64,000 nucleotides of DNA from Ruminococcus flavefaciens (GCF_900143025.1 NZ_FRCT01000004.1:1-64000), one strand, 5' to 3'; counted from the stretch's first letter, positions 34,949-44,256 are shown. Numbers and translations: made by a program. Notes: generated by a model not told the origin, from the letters alone.

Positions 34949-35683
34949 TTAATGATCAGTTATCAAATACCATATAAACTTAGTATTCGTCACTGCATAA
35001 CGTTTAAAAAGCCTTCTGGGCTCTTGAATGAACCTGTAAAACCACTCCAGGCATAATTTCTGCATCCATATCGGTGCTTCGGGAACGATACCAGCCAGAA
35101 CATTGAAAGCTCCGCCGACACCGATCATAAGACCATTTATTTTACCGACCATCCTGTTGCAAAAGAACTCCTGACGAGGTGCGCCAAGAGCGACCCATAC
35201 GAAATCGGGATTTGTTGTATTGATCCTCTCAGCAAGCTCTTGTTCCTCTGTTTTGCTCATGTCACGAAAAACAGAAGGCTCGTATCCGCATATGACAACT
35301 TGCGGATACTTCTTCTTTATTACTTTGATAAGCTTCTCAAGGTTCTCTTTGTTGTTACCATAAAAATAGTGTCTGGTCAGTCTGTTTTTGGATTCCTCAA
35401 ATATGCGTCTCATCAGATCGGGTCCTGTGACACGATCCATATTAGGATATTGTTTTTTTCCTACCATCGATAAAGGCTTTCCGTCGGGAACAGACATGAA
35501 TGAATCAGCCTGAACTTTAAAGTATTTGGGATCGTCATGTGCCATTACCGTGGTATGTACATTTGAAACGCATATATACTGACCTTTGACTTTGTCAAGA
35601 TCTTCATATATATTAGCGATACAGCTTTCCATATTCACCGCTGATATAGGTACGCCTATAATTTTTACTCTTTCATTTTTCAC
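34949..35683 (-). CDS. WecG/TagA/CpsF-family glycosyltransferase
   Basis: Glycosyltransferase of 244 residues, GT26. Conserved stretches are MSVPDGKPLSMVG, the RVTGPDLM motif, YFYGNNKENLEKL, DFVWVALGAPRQEFF and MIGVGGAFNVLAG, followed by APIWMQKLCLEWFYRF. Members transfer N-acetylmannosaminyl or similar residues to lipid-linked glycans at the membrane. The start overlaps the stop of the upstream glycosyltransferase by 4 bases (ATGA). Confidence 0.9.
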   Translation of the reverse strand: MKNERVKIIGVPISAVNMESCIANIYEDLDKVKGQYICVSNVHTTVMAHDDPKYFKVQADSFMSVPDGKPLSMVGKKQYPNMDRVTGPDLMRRIFEESKNRLTRHYFYGNNKENLEKLIKVIKKKYPQVVICGYEPSVFRDMSKTEEQELAERINTTNPDFVWVALGAPRQEFFCNRMVGKINGLMIGVGGAFNVLAGIVPEAPIWMQKLCLEWFYRFIQEPRRLFKRYAVTNTKFIWYLITDH

Positions 35684-36858
35684 TTCTTGACCGCCTTGTA
35701 TATCGATTTCAGTTTTTCGTAATTTGAATCCGGGGTGTAATGTAAATCATACGCTTTTTTTGCATTAGCGCTAAATTTTTTATAATTATTCTCTGCTTCT
35801 TTGATTGCATACATCAACGATTCTTTGTTTCTCGGTTTAAACACAGTACCCGCATCTTCTTTTTTTATAATATCAGCGCCGTTACCGATATCAGAACAAA
35901 TAACAGGTGTGCCAAGAGCAAATGCTTCAATAATTGTCATTGGGAATCCTTCATACAGATCTGTGGGAAACAACATAGCAGCAGCCTTGCTTAAATACTC
36001 CCATATCTTTTCCTGGGGCTGAAATCCCATGTAATGAAGTTTTTCATTTTTCTCACACTGTGATCTGACATATTCTTCAAGTTCTCCGTTTCCGAATATA
36101 TAAAGCTCCTTTTGTAAATCCCAGTTATCCATAAGAAAATCTATACCTTTGTTTTTATCTAAACGACCGATAAAAACAAATGAGCCATCATTTGTTTTAT
36201 TGACATCAGGCGTGGTAATATATTCAAAATTTGGTTTTATAAACTCATGCTTGATCTTACTGCCTAAGAGCTTATGGAATTTCTTTCTGTTAAAATCAGT
36301 GAGAAAGATATATCTTAGCTTTTTATATGTCCCCAGTAGTCTGTGTACGGCAAGCATATTCGCCACTACGATGGTCTGTATCCTTGACTCACGATAACAG
36401 CCCTTCTTTATACCGCAGTGCAATCCTTTGTGAAGACAATCCTCACATATCCTGCCATTTGAAAAGAAAACGCCGTTCGGACATAAAAACCTGAAGTTAT
36501 GGATAGTCTGAACGGCAGGTACTCCGCAGCTCCACGCAGCGTAATAAACCGATGGTGAGATCAGCGGGAATGTATTATGACAATGAACGATGTCAATTTT
36601 TTCTTTCCTGATGATCCTTTTTATCTCACGGTAAGTCTTAAACGAAAACACTGCTGTAAACGGGAGCAGTATTTTCTTTATTTTTGACTCGTTCAGTTCG
36701 GCGTTATCACGGGTATATTCCACGAGATAGTGACCGTTTTCACGAAGCAGTTTTTTCTCATTCTCGAAAACAGTATGTTCACCGCCGCCTATCTGATAGA
36801 AATTATGTACCATCAGCACACGCTCTTTTGAAGCCGTTTTATTTTTCATTGCAGGCAC
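35680..36858 (-). CDS. Glycosyltransferase family 4
   Basis: GT-B fold glycosyltransferase of about 392 residues. N-terminal YQIGGGEHTVFENEKKLL, a cysteine-rich middle (CEDCLHKGLHCGIKKGCYRES) typical of a GT4 subgroup, and a C-terminal FIGRLDKNKGIDFL with YEGFPMTIIEAFALGTPVIC (the donor-binding EX7E region). The frame opens at 36891, but AGGAGG lies 9 bases before a GTG at 36858, preferred here; an ATG follows three codons later. First gene of the second polysaccharide operon, under a consensus promoter about 180 bases upstream. Confidence 0.87.
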   Translation of the reverse strand: MPAMKNKTASKERVLMVHNFYQIGGGEHTVFENEKKLLRENGHYLVEYTRDNAELNESKIKKILLPFTAVFSFKTYREIKRIIRKEKIDIVHCHNTFPLISPSVYYAAWSCGVPAVQTIHNFRFLCPNGVFFSNGRICEDCLHKGLHCGIKKGCYRESRIQTIVVANMLAVHRLLGTYKKLRYIFLTDFNRKKFHKLLGSKIKHEFIKPNFEYITTPDVNKTNDGSFVFIGRLDKNKGIDFLMDNWDLQKELYIFGNGELEEYVRSQCEKNEKLHYMGFQPQEKIWEYLSKAAAMLFPTDLYEGFPMTIIEAFALGTPVICSDIGNGADIIKKEDAGTVFKPRNKESLMYAIKEAENNYKKFSANAKKAYDLHYTPDSNYEKLKSIYKAVKK

Positions 36859-37041
36859 TATAGATAGCCTCCTAATCATACATGATATCAACTGCGGTGT
36901 TTTCTATATATTCACCATTATCTATGTGATCTCACATTATTGTTGTGATCAGACTCTTCTTATTTCTCAATCCTCACACTCCTGCGAAATCAAGTTTACA
37001 ATCACAAACGTGACACAATAATATAACATTTTCAGTATAAA

Positions 37042-37070
37042 ATTATATCACTTTTAAGCTTAATTGTCAA
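37042..37070 (-). promoter_or_regulatory. Consensus promoter of the second polysaccharide operon
   Basis: On the minus strand TTGACA (37065-37070), 17-base spacer, TATAAT (37042-37047). The leader to the first gene is about 180 bases and contains an inverted pair GATCACA/TGTGAGATC near 36920-36945. Confidence 0.8.
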
Positions 37071-37343
37071 GAAAAATAGGCGTAGTTTGTATATATAGCA
37101 CAATTTGCAGGATATCCGTATAAGGATTTGTCAATAATTTGGAATGAAGAAACAAAAATAACTATAAGCCCGTTTAGCTTATGAACAATGGCATTCAACT
37201 GACAAATATGCGCTATTATATGAACGAAGAAATACAGCAAATTTCATATTAATTCCGCCATCATAAACAGCCATTGCACAGTCAAAAGAAAACGGCATAT
37301 AGCCATATTTTCCTATATTTACAGCTTTTACGGGCATAAAAAA

Positions 37344-37374
37344 GAACCCTTATTTTGTATTAAAATAAGGGTTC
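37344..37374 (-). terminator. 13-bp perfect hairpin, minus-strand terminator
   Basis: GAACCCTTATTTT pairs with AAAATAAGGGTTC around a 5-base loop; on the minus strand it is followed by TTTTTT. Confidence 0.7.
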
Positions 37375-37413
37375 CGATATGCCAAAGTACGCCAATTTTG
37401 ATACAACCAGAAG

Positions 37414-37520
37414 GGCGTATTCTTTTGGTACCTCGCGATTTCTTTTGCTATACCGCGAATTCTTTTGGTTGGTGCGTTTTCTTTTGGTATATGCCGTTTT
37501 CTTTTGGTCTATCAGGATTC
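37414..37520 (+). repeat. Degenerate 20-bp tandem repeat, five units
   Basis: The element TTCTTTTGGTA plus about nine variable bases (often with CCGCGA or GCCGTT) recurs with centres spaced 20, 20, 19 and 20 bases. An inverted copy of one unit, 19 identical bases (CAAAAGAAAACGGCATATA), sits at 37283-37301. Confidence 0.7.
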
Positions 37521-37750
37521 ACACTTATATCTGTGTATCACGTTGTATTAATAAATTGTTTTATCTATCTTCCGACATTAGACTTTTTATTGTTGATATC
37601 TTACTCTTCAATGTATAGTTCAATACCACCTTCCACGCTCTTGACAATTCTTTCGTGTGACTGCCCGTGTGACTTTTTTGGGAAATCATGTATTTTTACT
37701 GCATTTTGGAGTGCAAATATGGAATTTCAACTGCACTCCTAATACAAGAA

Positions 37751-37789
37751 AACCGCTTGAAATCGGTATTTTTCCGAATTCAAGCGGTT
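37751..37789 (-). terminator. Long hairpin downstream of the HEAT-like gene
   Basis: AACCGCTTGAA...CGG pairs with CCG...TTCAAGCGGTT; on the minus strand it is followed by TTCTTG. It is 300 bases beyond the gene at 38090. Confidence 0.6.
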
Positions 37790-38089
37790 TGAGTTTTGTC
37801 AGTCCATGACTAAAAGTATGACACATAATAATTCGCTATTTTTCGGTTGTTTCCGAATCATCATTGCGTCAAAATCAAATAGTTTCCTGTTTAGTACTTG
37901 TTTACTATAACACAATACGCTTACTTTGTCAAGAGAAAAACGATATTTTTATCGTGTTATTCTTACATACATAACTTATAATCACAAATAACTCCGGGCA
38001 ATCCTTATGCCGTGCCGCCAAATATCTGGCTCTCTTTACCATGTTCTTTGCGAGCATCCCAAAAGTCGCTTGAATCCATAAGCCACGTC

Positions 38090-39709
38090 TTATCTTTTTG
38101 CTTTTGATATATCAAAAAGAAGTTCATCAGCAAGTTTTCCGAGCTTATTCTTATGCTCATAGATTACCGAGGTCAGCTCGTTGGCGGTCTTAGCTGGGAG
38201 TACTTTATACATATTTCTGCGATGCAATGAAAAAGATACTTTTGCTTTCAGAGTATCATCAAGAGTTTCATCAGCGTATAGCTTTACAAGATATTTCATT
38301 CTCTCCCAGTCCGTCTGATTGCAAAGCAGAAAAATGAAATAGTTTCCATTTACAGTTCCTGAACGAAGCTGATATTCTTTCCATATACTATCAGTAACAA
38401 ATAATATACGGTTTGATGTGATTATACGGTAAGCTTCAATGCACATTTGGGTATCTTCGGAGCATAACTGCTCCCAGTAAAAATCTGCTCCGTCCGCTCC
38501 CATGAGCTTACCGTAAGAATGAAGGGCTTTTAGTGCTATGGAGTTATTATCTGAGAAAACAAAGTTTTTTACTGTTTCCGCATCTGCCTTTGTGCCGTAT
38601 GTTCCAAGGTCATTAAGAGCTATTGACGTGTTTTTCGTACCGAGAAGTCCGAGATAGTAATTACGTGCGTCAAAACCTTTAAACTTTTTCATTATAAAAG
38701 CTGTAAGCGATCTGACCTTTGAGGCGTTATCAGTAAGAAGTTCTTCAAGTCCGTCCCATGCGTTATTGAGTTTTTCGTATCTCTTAAGCAGAGCAATATA
38801 TCTGACATTGGGACACTTGTGACGTATATATCTTTCATAATCACTATCGGAACAGCCGAATTTACTGAGCTTATGCAAGAGTACACGCTCCTTGCTGTTG
38901 CCGAAGGGTTCGTGTTCAATAATAAACTCAAGTATTTCTTTGCTGAAGAGCTCGTTCTGACATCCGAATCTGTAGAAAGAATTTCTTACAAAAGGCTCTT
39001 CTCCAAGTAACTGCCTTATGTGTTCAGCATTGAGTTCATTTTTTATTCTTTCGCATATTATTGAAAATATCTCATCAAAATGCTTTTCCGAACGCCTGTT
39101 ACTGAAATGAAGCCTTTCAAATATTGAGGTGTCTCTGATAATGTGGTACAGTGAGCATTTAGGCAAAAGCTCTTTTAAAATCTCAGTAGAAGCATCACGT
39201 ATTTCCTTCACCCAGTCGTTCATGCGGATGTAGAAATAGCGAAGATGATCGTTATAATCAGCAAGCTTACGCAAGCACTCCTCTCTGAAATAACCGTTGT
39301 AGTGAAATGTTCCAATGCTAAGCAGTGCAGCGAACTCCTCGTCCGATAAATGAGGATATTTTTCTATTGTAAGGTCAGCCTGAGATATGCTTCTGGGAAT
39401 AAGATAGTTTGAGCGACAGTAGCCTCGGCATGAATCGGAAAAAGTATACCACTTCTTCGCTGAAAGGCTGTTTAGCATTTCAAGCAGAGACTGAGCTACG
39501 ATCTTCTGAAGTTTCTTGTTTACATAGAAGAAGTTTTCCAGCAGAAGCTGTGCATAAGTATATTTTCCGTCCAGAAGTTCATTTACAGATAGTGTTATAC
39601 GCTCCTCGCCAATTGTAGGGAGCTTTTTCTCATATGCTTTATCCGTATGGACTATCAGCTGCGGATCAGGAGAGACTTTTTCATTTTTGTGCTTTAGAAA
39701 GCTGAACAT
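38090..39709 (-). CDS. HEAT-repeat-like protein of unknown function
   Basis: Soluble, helix-rich protein of about 539 residues. It shows repeating helical pairs with HEAT/armadillo-like spacing, for example LRKLADYNDHLRYFYIR, VRYIALLKRYEKL, KVRSLTAFIMKKFKG and NSIALKALHSYGKLMG. No catalytic motif is visible. The frame opens at a TTG at 39727; the ATG at 39709 with GGGG upstream is preferred. It stands alone at the left edge of the island holding the P-loop, DUF4869 and AbiL-like genes. A scaffold or sensor role is possible but not shown. Confidence 0.65.
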   Translation of the reverse strand: MFSFLKHKNEKVSPDPQLIVHTDKAYEKKLPTIGEERITLSVNELLDGKYTYAQLLLENFFYVNKKLQKIVAQSLLEMLNSLSAKKWYTFSDSCRGYCRSNYLIPRSISQADLTIEKYPHLSDEEFAALLSIGTFHYNGYFREECLRKLADYNDHLRYFYIRMNDWVKEIRDASTEILKELLPKCSLYHIIRDTSIFERLHFSNRRSEKHFDEIFSIICERIKNELNAEHIRQLLGEEPFVRNSFYRFGCQNELFSKEILEFIIEHEPFGNSKERVLLHKLSKFGCSDSDYERYIRHKCPNVRYIALLKRYEKLNNAWDGLEELLTDNASKVRSLTAFIMKKFKGFDARNYYLGLLGTKNTSIALNDLGTYGTKADAETVKNFVFSDNNSIALKALHSYGKLMGADGADFYWEQLCSEDTQMCIEAYRIITSNRILFVTDSIWKEYQLRSGTVNGNYFIFLLCNQTDWERMKYLVKLYADETLDDTLKAKVSFSLHRRNMYKVLPAKTANELTSVIYEHKNKLGKLADELLFDISKAKR

Positions 39710-39843
39710 ATCAATCGCCCCGATCAATACTAATGAATTTTCTTATGATTACTTTGTCAAGAAAAAACTGAAAAATTTAAGCGAATATGTATTCATATTA
39801 ATTTGCCAACAAATCTCCTTGACTGAATAAAACATTATCGAAC

Positions 39844-40830
39844 TTAATCAGCCAAATCATTATGAGTTGTTTTTAACTTTATCTTATCTGGCATTAAAGC
39901 TAATACTCTTGATAGAGCACCACTTGTTTTATATGCGGCTGGTAATCTGGATTTATTATACTGAAACACAGTATTTCTTGTTACTTCAGATAGATAATAA
40001 GTATAATACGCTTCCCAGCTCAAATACTTAGAACTATCAGCATACATATACGTCTTTTCAAGTATCTCATTTGAAACATCTACAATCCCCGCGCTTAACA
40101 GCAGAAATTCGAATGATTCAGGTGCATATAGAACACAGTTTATTTGACTTGACATAAGATAACGATATATCTTTCCCATTTCAGGTCCAAATGCAGCACC
40201 GTCTACAATTGCAAGTATTTGTTTTTCCTGAGACTCTCTGATCATATGATATATATTGCTTTTGCCTTGTGCAGATATACATCTATTCGGATAGATAAGA
40301 TCAAAAAAATCATGACCAGCATTTGAATCTTCTGAGATAACTATTTCTGGTTCATAATCCTCAGTTACATCGAAATTGTAAAGCTTATACATCTCATTAT
40401 AAACTCGTTTATAGCTTTTATACTTCTGATTATCAGATACATTTCTAAGACCGTATATCTCTTCTACGCTATAGGGCAATTGACTCAATTCATCACGAGT
40501 TACTATCACAAAATAGTTATCTGAACCATTAACCAATTCGGCAAATCTTTTTGTTTTCAGAAATGAAGCCGTTTCGTCTATGAATACTATATGCTGTTTC
40601 AGTCTTGATAATCTTAATTCCCAATCAATTGAAGTAAGAACTGTACATTTTACGTCGCAAATCATCGTAATACCTGAAGACGCTCCATTCGCTTCATAAT
40701 CACCAATTAACCTTATAAGTTCTGTTTTTCCTGTTGCACTATTTCCCTGAAGCATGGTTATATTTCTCTTTACGGTCAGAAAATAATGCACCTTATTATT
40801 ATATAGTTCAATATCATATTTTCCAATCAT
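39844..40830 (-). CDS. P-loop NTPase partner of the DUF4869 protein
   Basis: Protein of 328 residues. The Walker A motif is ITMLQGNSATGKTELIRL near residues 25-40; a Walker B-like HIVFIDET follows at about 82-89, and NYFVIVTRDEL suggests a sensor strand. The rest (about 150-328) is unlike known AAA families and includes KQILAIVDGAAFGPEM and INCVLYAPESFEFLLL. It starts 12 bases after the DUF4869 gene, so both are one operon. I associate this pair with gut Lachnospiraceae and Ruminococcaceae; no function is known to me. Confidence 0.7.
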   Translation of the reverse strand: MIGKYDIELYNNKVHYFLTVKRNITMLQGNSATGKTELIRLIGDYEANGASSGITMICDVKCTVLTSIDWELRLSRLKQHIVFIDETASFLKTKRFAELVNGSDNYFVIVTRDELSQLPYSVEEIYGLRNVSDNQKYKSYKRVYNEMYKLYNFDVTEDYEPEIVISEDSNAGHDFFDLIYPNRCISAQGKSNIYHMIRESQEKQILAIVDGAAFGPEMGKIYRYLMSSQINCVLYAPESFEFLLLSAGIVDVSNEILEKTYMYADSSKYLSWEAYYTYYLSEVTRNTVFQYNKSRLPAAYKTSGALSRVLALMPDKIKLKTTHNDLAD

Positions 40831-40842
40831 AAAACCATTACC

Positions 40843-41292
40843 TCATATAAGTCTGTTGTCAAGCACTGCTTCATTCAGCTCTTTCATAGTGTGAACTATC
40901 TTATGAAGATTAACGATCTCAATTTCAAAAGTATCATCGCCAAAATCCATTAGATACCCAAGTCTGATCGTTAAATCTTTCTCTTCAGCGATCTTGAGTA
41001 TCCAAGAAGCACAGTTATCTCCGCAAGCTGATGCATTGAAGATATGCTCTGAGTCAAACTTCATAAGCATGAGCGTTTTAACTCCCCCGGAAAGTCGTTC
41101 CGTTGGAATCCCACCGAGATACGGACTATCTATGAGTCTCGCACCCTTGACCTCAGATCCGTCAATATCCTTGATCATCTTTACAGACATCGGATCTGTG
41201 ATCCATTCATCATCATATGTATTATTAAAATAAACATCTGTATTAAAGATGTATTCCGGAGTATCGAGTTCGCCGTAGAATATTCTGAGCAT
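40843..41292 (-). CDS. DUF4869 protein
   Basis: Protein of 149 residues of the DUF4869 type (start MLRIFYGELDTPEYIFN, later GGVKTLMLMKFD and FNASACGDNCASWILKIAE). No membrane segment and no catalytic signature; a CGDNC pair might bind metal. It has a strong ribosome binding site (AAGGAAG) and a consensus-like promoter and leads the operon with the P-loop NTPase. Both may form one functional unit, perhaps nucleotide-driven sensing or defence, which is inference from location. Confidence 0.75.
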   Translation of the reverse strand: MLRIFYGELDTPEYIFNTDVYFNNTYDDEWITDPMSVKMIKDIDGSEVKGARLIDSPYLGGIPTERLSGGVKTLMLMKFDSEHIFNASACGDNCASWILKIAEEKDLTIRLGYLMDFGDDTFEIEIVNLHKIVHTMKELNEAVLDNRLI

Positions 41293-41342
41293 TAAAATTG
41301 CTTCCTTTCTTGCGTATTATAGAGATAAGTCATGTTATAGAT

Positions 41343-41371
41343 ATTATAGCATTTTATTATTTGAATATCAA
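41343..41371 (-). promoter_or_regulatory. Promoter of the DUF4869 operon
   Basis: Minus-strand TTGATA (41366-41371), 17-base spacer, TATAAT (41343-41348). The rest of the 290-base gap to 41580 holds a coding-like minus frame ending NEEWLS-type residues, possibly a small remnant. Confidence 0.65.
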
Positions 41372-41580
41372 GTATAATTTCTATTCAGACCATTCAGCTT
41401 TCTCAGGCTGATGTCTCCGTAGAAGGCACAGGATAATCAGATGGTCCTTTTATAGGCATCATGTATCTAACATTTCAAAAAACGCACCTTATAGGATCAT
41501 TCTCATCGGCTTCTGACAGCCATTCGTTCAATGATTCTTCATTTATAAAATTAAAGTGATTTGACAGTGTTGGTGTTAAA

Positions 41581-42327
41581 TTAAAGTTTCGGGAGATTGT
41601 CTAATTCGTATGACGGAATACATAACACATACTCCGAATTTACAGTGCGAATGACAGAATATGAATATGGAATCAAGTAGTGATCTGGTATAAAACTACC
41701 TATAACGGGTATCAGAGAAAAAAGGCTGCTTTTCTTCTTAACTCCGACTTTGGAATACGATGACGGAGATACGCTGCGTATCCAATGACGAGTTTTAGCC
41801 TTGTTATCTGATTCTGACCATGGACTCATGAGTGAGTATGGTATCCTTACTGTTCCGGTAACATCAACAAAATACAAAGCCTCATTGTCAGTGTAAGTGA
41901 GGTACATACCATTCGTAAACGGAAGCTCCTTTTTTCGGTAAAAATCATCCTGTAATAGCTTTGGAAATAACAGTTCTATTTCGTCGCTGTCATCCGGAAT
42001 ACTTATTTCGGATAAAGCCATTGTACACATTTCTTCTGAATGCCGCTTTACGGAAGGTCTGCTGATCCATATCGCGCATAATCCCCAGATCAGCGGAAAT
42101 CCGAATATTGTAAGCAATCCGGATAACATGATTAAGCCTGAATTCCATCCTGCAAGATCGCCGCCAATCCAAAGAATTGCCATAAAAAGGACAAAGGCAA
42201 TAGCGATCCACTTTGTATTTTTTTCAACCTTTTCGATTTTTTGATTATGTCTTGTAATTTGATCCAAAAGCTCTGGATTTGGACGGGATATAATTAATTC
42301 ATCAGACTCGAATACATTTTTCAACAT
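41581..42327 (-). CDS. Two-TM membrane protein of the AbiL-like operon
   Basis: Protein of 248 residues with two adjacent membrane helices (about 40-56 and 63-88) after a soluble N-terminus with a short coiled-coil-like region, then a soluble C-terminal domain of about 155 residues (ALYFVDVTGTVRIPYSLM, SVIRTVNSEYVLCIPSYEL). No family recognised. Its ATG overlaps the RloB-like stop by 7 bases, so it is translated from the same message as the ATPase and RloB-like protein. As a membrane protein in a defence-type operon it is a candidate effector (inference). Confidence 0.65.
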   Translation of the reverse strand: MLKNVFESDELIISRPNPELLDQITRHNQKIEKVEKNTKWIAIAFVLFMAILWIGGDLAGWNSGLIMLSGLLTIFGFPLIWGLCAIWISRPSVKRHSEEMCTMALSEISIPDDSDEIELLFPKLLQDDFYRKKELPFTNGMYLTYTDNEALYFVDVTGTVRIPYSLMSPWSESDNKAKTRHWIRSVSPSSYSKVGVKKKSSLFSLIPVIGSFIPDHYLIPYSYSVIRTVNSEYVLCIPSYELDNLPKL

Positions 42328-42944
42328 AATTCCTTTATATCACTTATCCATGAAGTATCCTCATTTTCAAACTTATCAAGGAAATGAATGAAATTCGTGC
42401 TTCCTGATACTTCATCACCCTTATCCATTTCTTTTACACGTTCACGCATTTCTGGATAGCTTCGCTTGAATATCTTTGAGCAAAGCTCCTTGACCTGCTC
42501 AGCATGAGCATCATAATTGGCAACTCCGGTTAGTTCCTCTATTATTTTTCCATTAGTCTTTTTTCCTTGATTTCGCAGATCTGCATCGCCAAAATGCGAC
42601 AGAACGATCTGCATTGTACATGGATCGGCGAAGATGACCACCTTGTCGGTTACTCCGGTTTTAGCATGAAAACCGTTGATCTTGCTCTTGATCAAAGAAT
42701 ACTCTCTGTATGGAGCCTTGTCTGTATCGCAGAATACCAATATAACTTCGTAAGCGTCATTATTGTACGCATCTTGATATCTTGCGAAAATATTTGAAGC
42801 ACTTTTGGCGTTAATCGGATAGAAGTCATAAATGTCTGTACGCCATACATTCAGCTGAAGAAGCCTGTTGAAGTATTCAGTATCTTCAAGTCCTTCGCAT
42901 ATAACACATACTCTGTGTCTATAACTAATTGGAGGTTTAGCCAT
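42321..42944 (-). CDS. RloB-like TOPRIM protein (AbiLii-like)
   Basis: Soluble protein of about 207 residues. The N-terminal VCVICEGLEDTEYFNRLL has the TOPRIM-type Glu, and VILVFCDTDKAPY supplies the DxD acidic pair; a later DPCTMQIVLSHFG segment matches the RloB family. RloB accompanies RloA-type ATPases in restriction loci and corresponds to AbiLii in the AbiL phage abortive-infection system. The frame opens at 43025, but GGAGG 9 bases before the ATG at 42944 fixes the start, which overlaps the ATPase stop by 8 bases. Confidence 0.8.
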   Translation of the reverse strand: MAKPPISYRHRVCVICEGLEDTEYFNRLLQLNVWRTDIYDFYPINAKSASNIFARYQDAYNNDAYEVILVFCDTDKAPYREYSLIKSKINGFHAKTGVTDKVVIFADPCTMQIVLSHFGDADLRNQGKKTNGKIIEELTGVANYDAHAEQVKELCSKIFKRSYPEMRERVKEMDKGDEVSGSTNFIHFLDKFENEDTSWISDIKELC

Positions 42945-44226
42945 TATTCTGCACCTCCAGCAAAGACTCAAACAAATCAGGCTCAGGTAGAGCACCAAAT
43001 ACGCCACGCTTGTATTTTTCAACAAGGTCGCTCGTATCTCTTACTCCGTCCTTTTCAGCTGTGAACTCAGATAATGAATACAGATACGCATTCTCCATGT
43101 CTTTATGAGCAAACCATATCTGCTCTTTTCTGAACAGCTTCTGGCAATCAAGCAGAGTAATATCGTGAACCGTGCAGATAAGCTGTGCCTTTGTGTTGAG
43201 CTCGTTGTTAAACATAGCTATTATAGCTCTAACGAGCTTGAAATGCAGGCTGTTATCAAGCTCATCTACAACAAGGATACGTCCGTTTTCAAGAGCGTCT
43301 ATCACATAACTTGCAAGGCAAGCTATCTTCTTGGTGCCGGTTGAGTCAAAAGTAAGACTTGGAACAGTCAGACCTTTATAGGTCGAGAACAAATGGAGCT
43401 GATCCATAAATGTTTCTGAGCATTTTAAAACCTTTTCCTGTAAATTTAATTCACCATTCGGATCTAATACCTTAATGATATCATTATCGGCATTACCAGC
43501 TTTAAGATACTGATAATTCTCAAGGTACAGGTCAGCATTAATAATGAAATTAACTATCTTTTGTGTCTTGTCATCGGATATCTTTAGCATTTCGATAGTC
43601 TTTTTCATCGGAATATTATTCATATCCACGATATCTATCTTCTTGGCAAATGAGGTAATGATATCCTTTATATCAGACAAAACAGAGAACTGAGAGGTAT
43701 CAAGAAGGTAGATCAAAAGGTTATTTTTTGCAGTTACCTTCATTGCTGAAATAACAGCATTCTTTTCTTCCTCGTCTTCTGTATTGCAGATGTATTCCTT
43801 GTTTTTGGTATCCCTGAGCAGAATTATCGTTTCCTTCTTGTTCTTATGGACATCATAGGTGATTTTTGAGAACTTCTCGAAAATATAGTCATTCTTAGGG
43901 AAATCGTACTTCAGCTCAAAGCTGTATTCAAAACTGTTATCGCAGAAAGATATTGCGAATTCGCAATTCTTATCTGCATTGAATATATTCGGAACCATTC
44001 GCTTTCCCTCATTGAGCATGATGCCCCTTACAGCATCAATGCATTTAACAAAGTTAGTCTTTCCGACATTATTCGGTCCCATAATTATTGCAGATTTCAA
44101 TACGTTAGTGGAGTTTACGGAGACTACATTGCTTGGAAAATGCTTGTTTCGCATATCAGAGCGCATAGTAAACTCTGTTTCCGTGTTATAAATAAAGCAG
44201 TTATTGACCTTTAAAGAGATAAGCAT
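42937..44226 (-). CDS. AAA_15/RloA-like ATPase (AbiLi-like)
   Basis: SMC/OLD-like ATPase of 429 residues. Walker A is IIMGPNNVGKTNFVKCID (residues ~47-64) and Walker B is RILVVDELDNSLH (~310), with a D-loop-like TVHDITLLD. The C-terminal KYKRGVFGALPEPD resembles the conserved YxxGxYGAxP end of RloA/AbiLi proteins. Together with the RloB-like protein it forms an AbiL/RloAB-type pair known from phage defence. The ATG follows AGGAGC and a good promoter. The third gene of the operon is an unrelated membrane protein. Confidence 0.85.
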   Translation of the reverse strand: MLISLKVNNCFIYNTETEFTMRSDMRNKHFPSNVVSVNSTNVLKSAIIMGPNNVGKTNFVKCIDAVRGIMLNEGKRMVPNIFNADKNCEFAISFCDNSFEYSFELKYDFPKNDYIFEKFSKITYDVHKNKKETIILLRDTKNKEYICNTEDEEEKNAVISAMKVTAKNNLLIYLLDTSQFSVLSDIKDIITSFAKKIDIVDMNNIPMKKTIEMLKISDDKTQKIVNFIINADLYLENYQYLKAGNADNDIIKVLDPNGELNLQEKVLKCSETFMDQLHLFSTYKGLTVPSLTFDSTGTKKIACLASYVIDALENGRILVVDELDNSLHFKLVRAIIAMFNNELNTKAQLICTVHDITLLDCQKLFRKEQIWFAHKDMENAYLYSLSEFTAEKDGVRDTSDLVEKYKRGVFGALPEPDLFESLLEVQNNG

Positions 44227-44256
44227 TATATCAGCTCCTAATACTTCATTTTCTTT

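Larger units (their letters stand above)
36892..38089. other. 1.2-kb gene-free stretch with hairpins and short repeats
   Basis: No gene supported. From left to right: leader of the GT operon, its consensus promoter (37042-37070), AT-rich sequence, an inverted copy of a repeat unit (37282-37301), a terminator-like hairpin (37344-37374), a degenerate 20-bp tandem repeat (37414-37520), an inverted GGAGTGCA/TGCACTCC pair (37710-37739) and a long hairpin (37751-37789). A minus-strand coding-like tail near 37600-37720 is too short to name. Confidence 0.5.

Noticed and set aside
37414..37520. CRISPR array
   Set aside because: Units of 20 bp are contiguous and degenerate with no unique spacers, and there are no cas genes.
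37379..37742. Overlapping plus-strand frames of 79 and 114 codons across the tandem repeat
   Set aside because: Composition reflects TTCTTTTGG repeats read as Phe/Leu/Trp-rich peptides, without ribosome binding site or homology.
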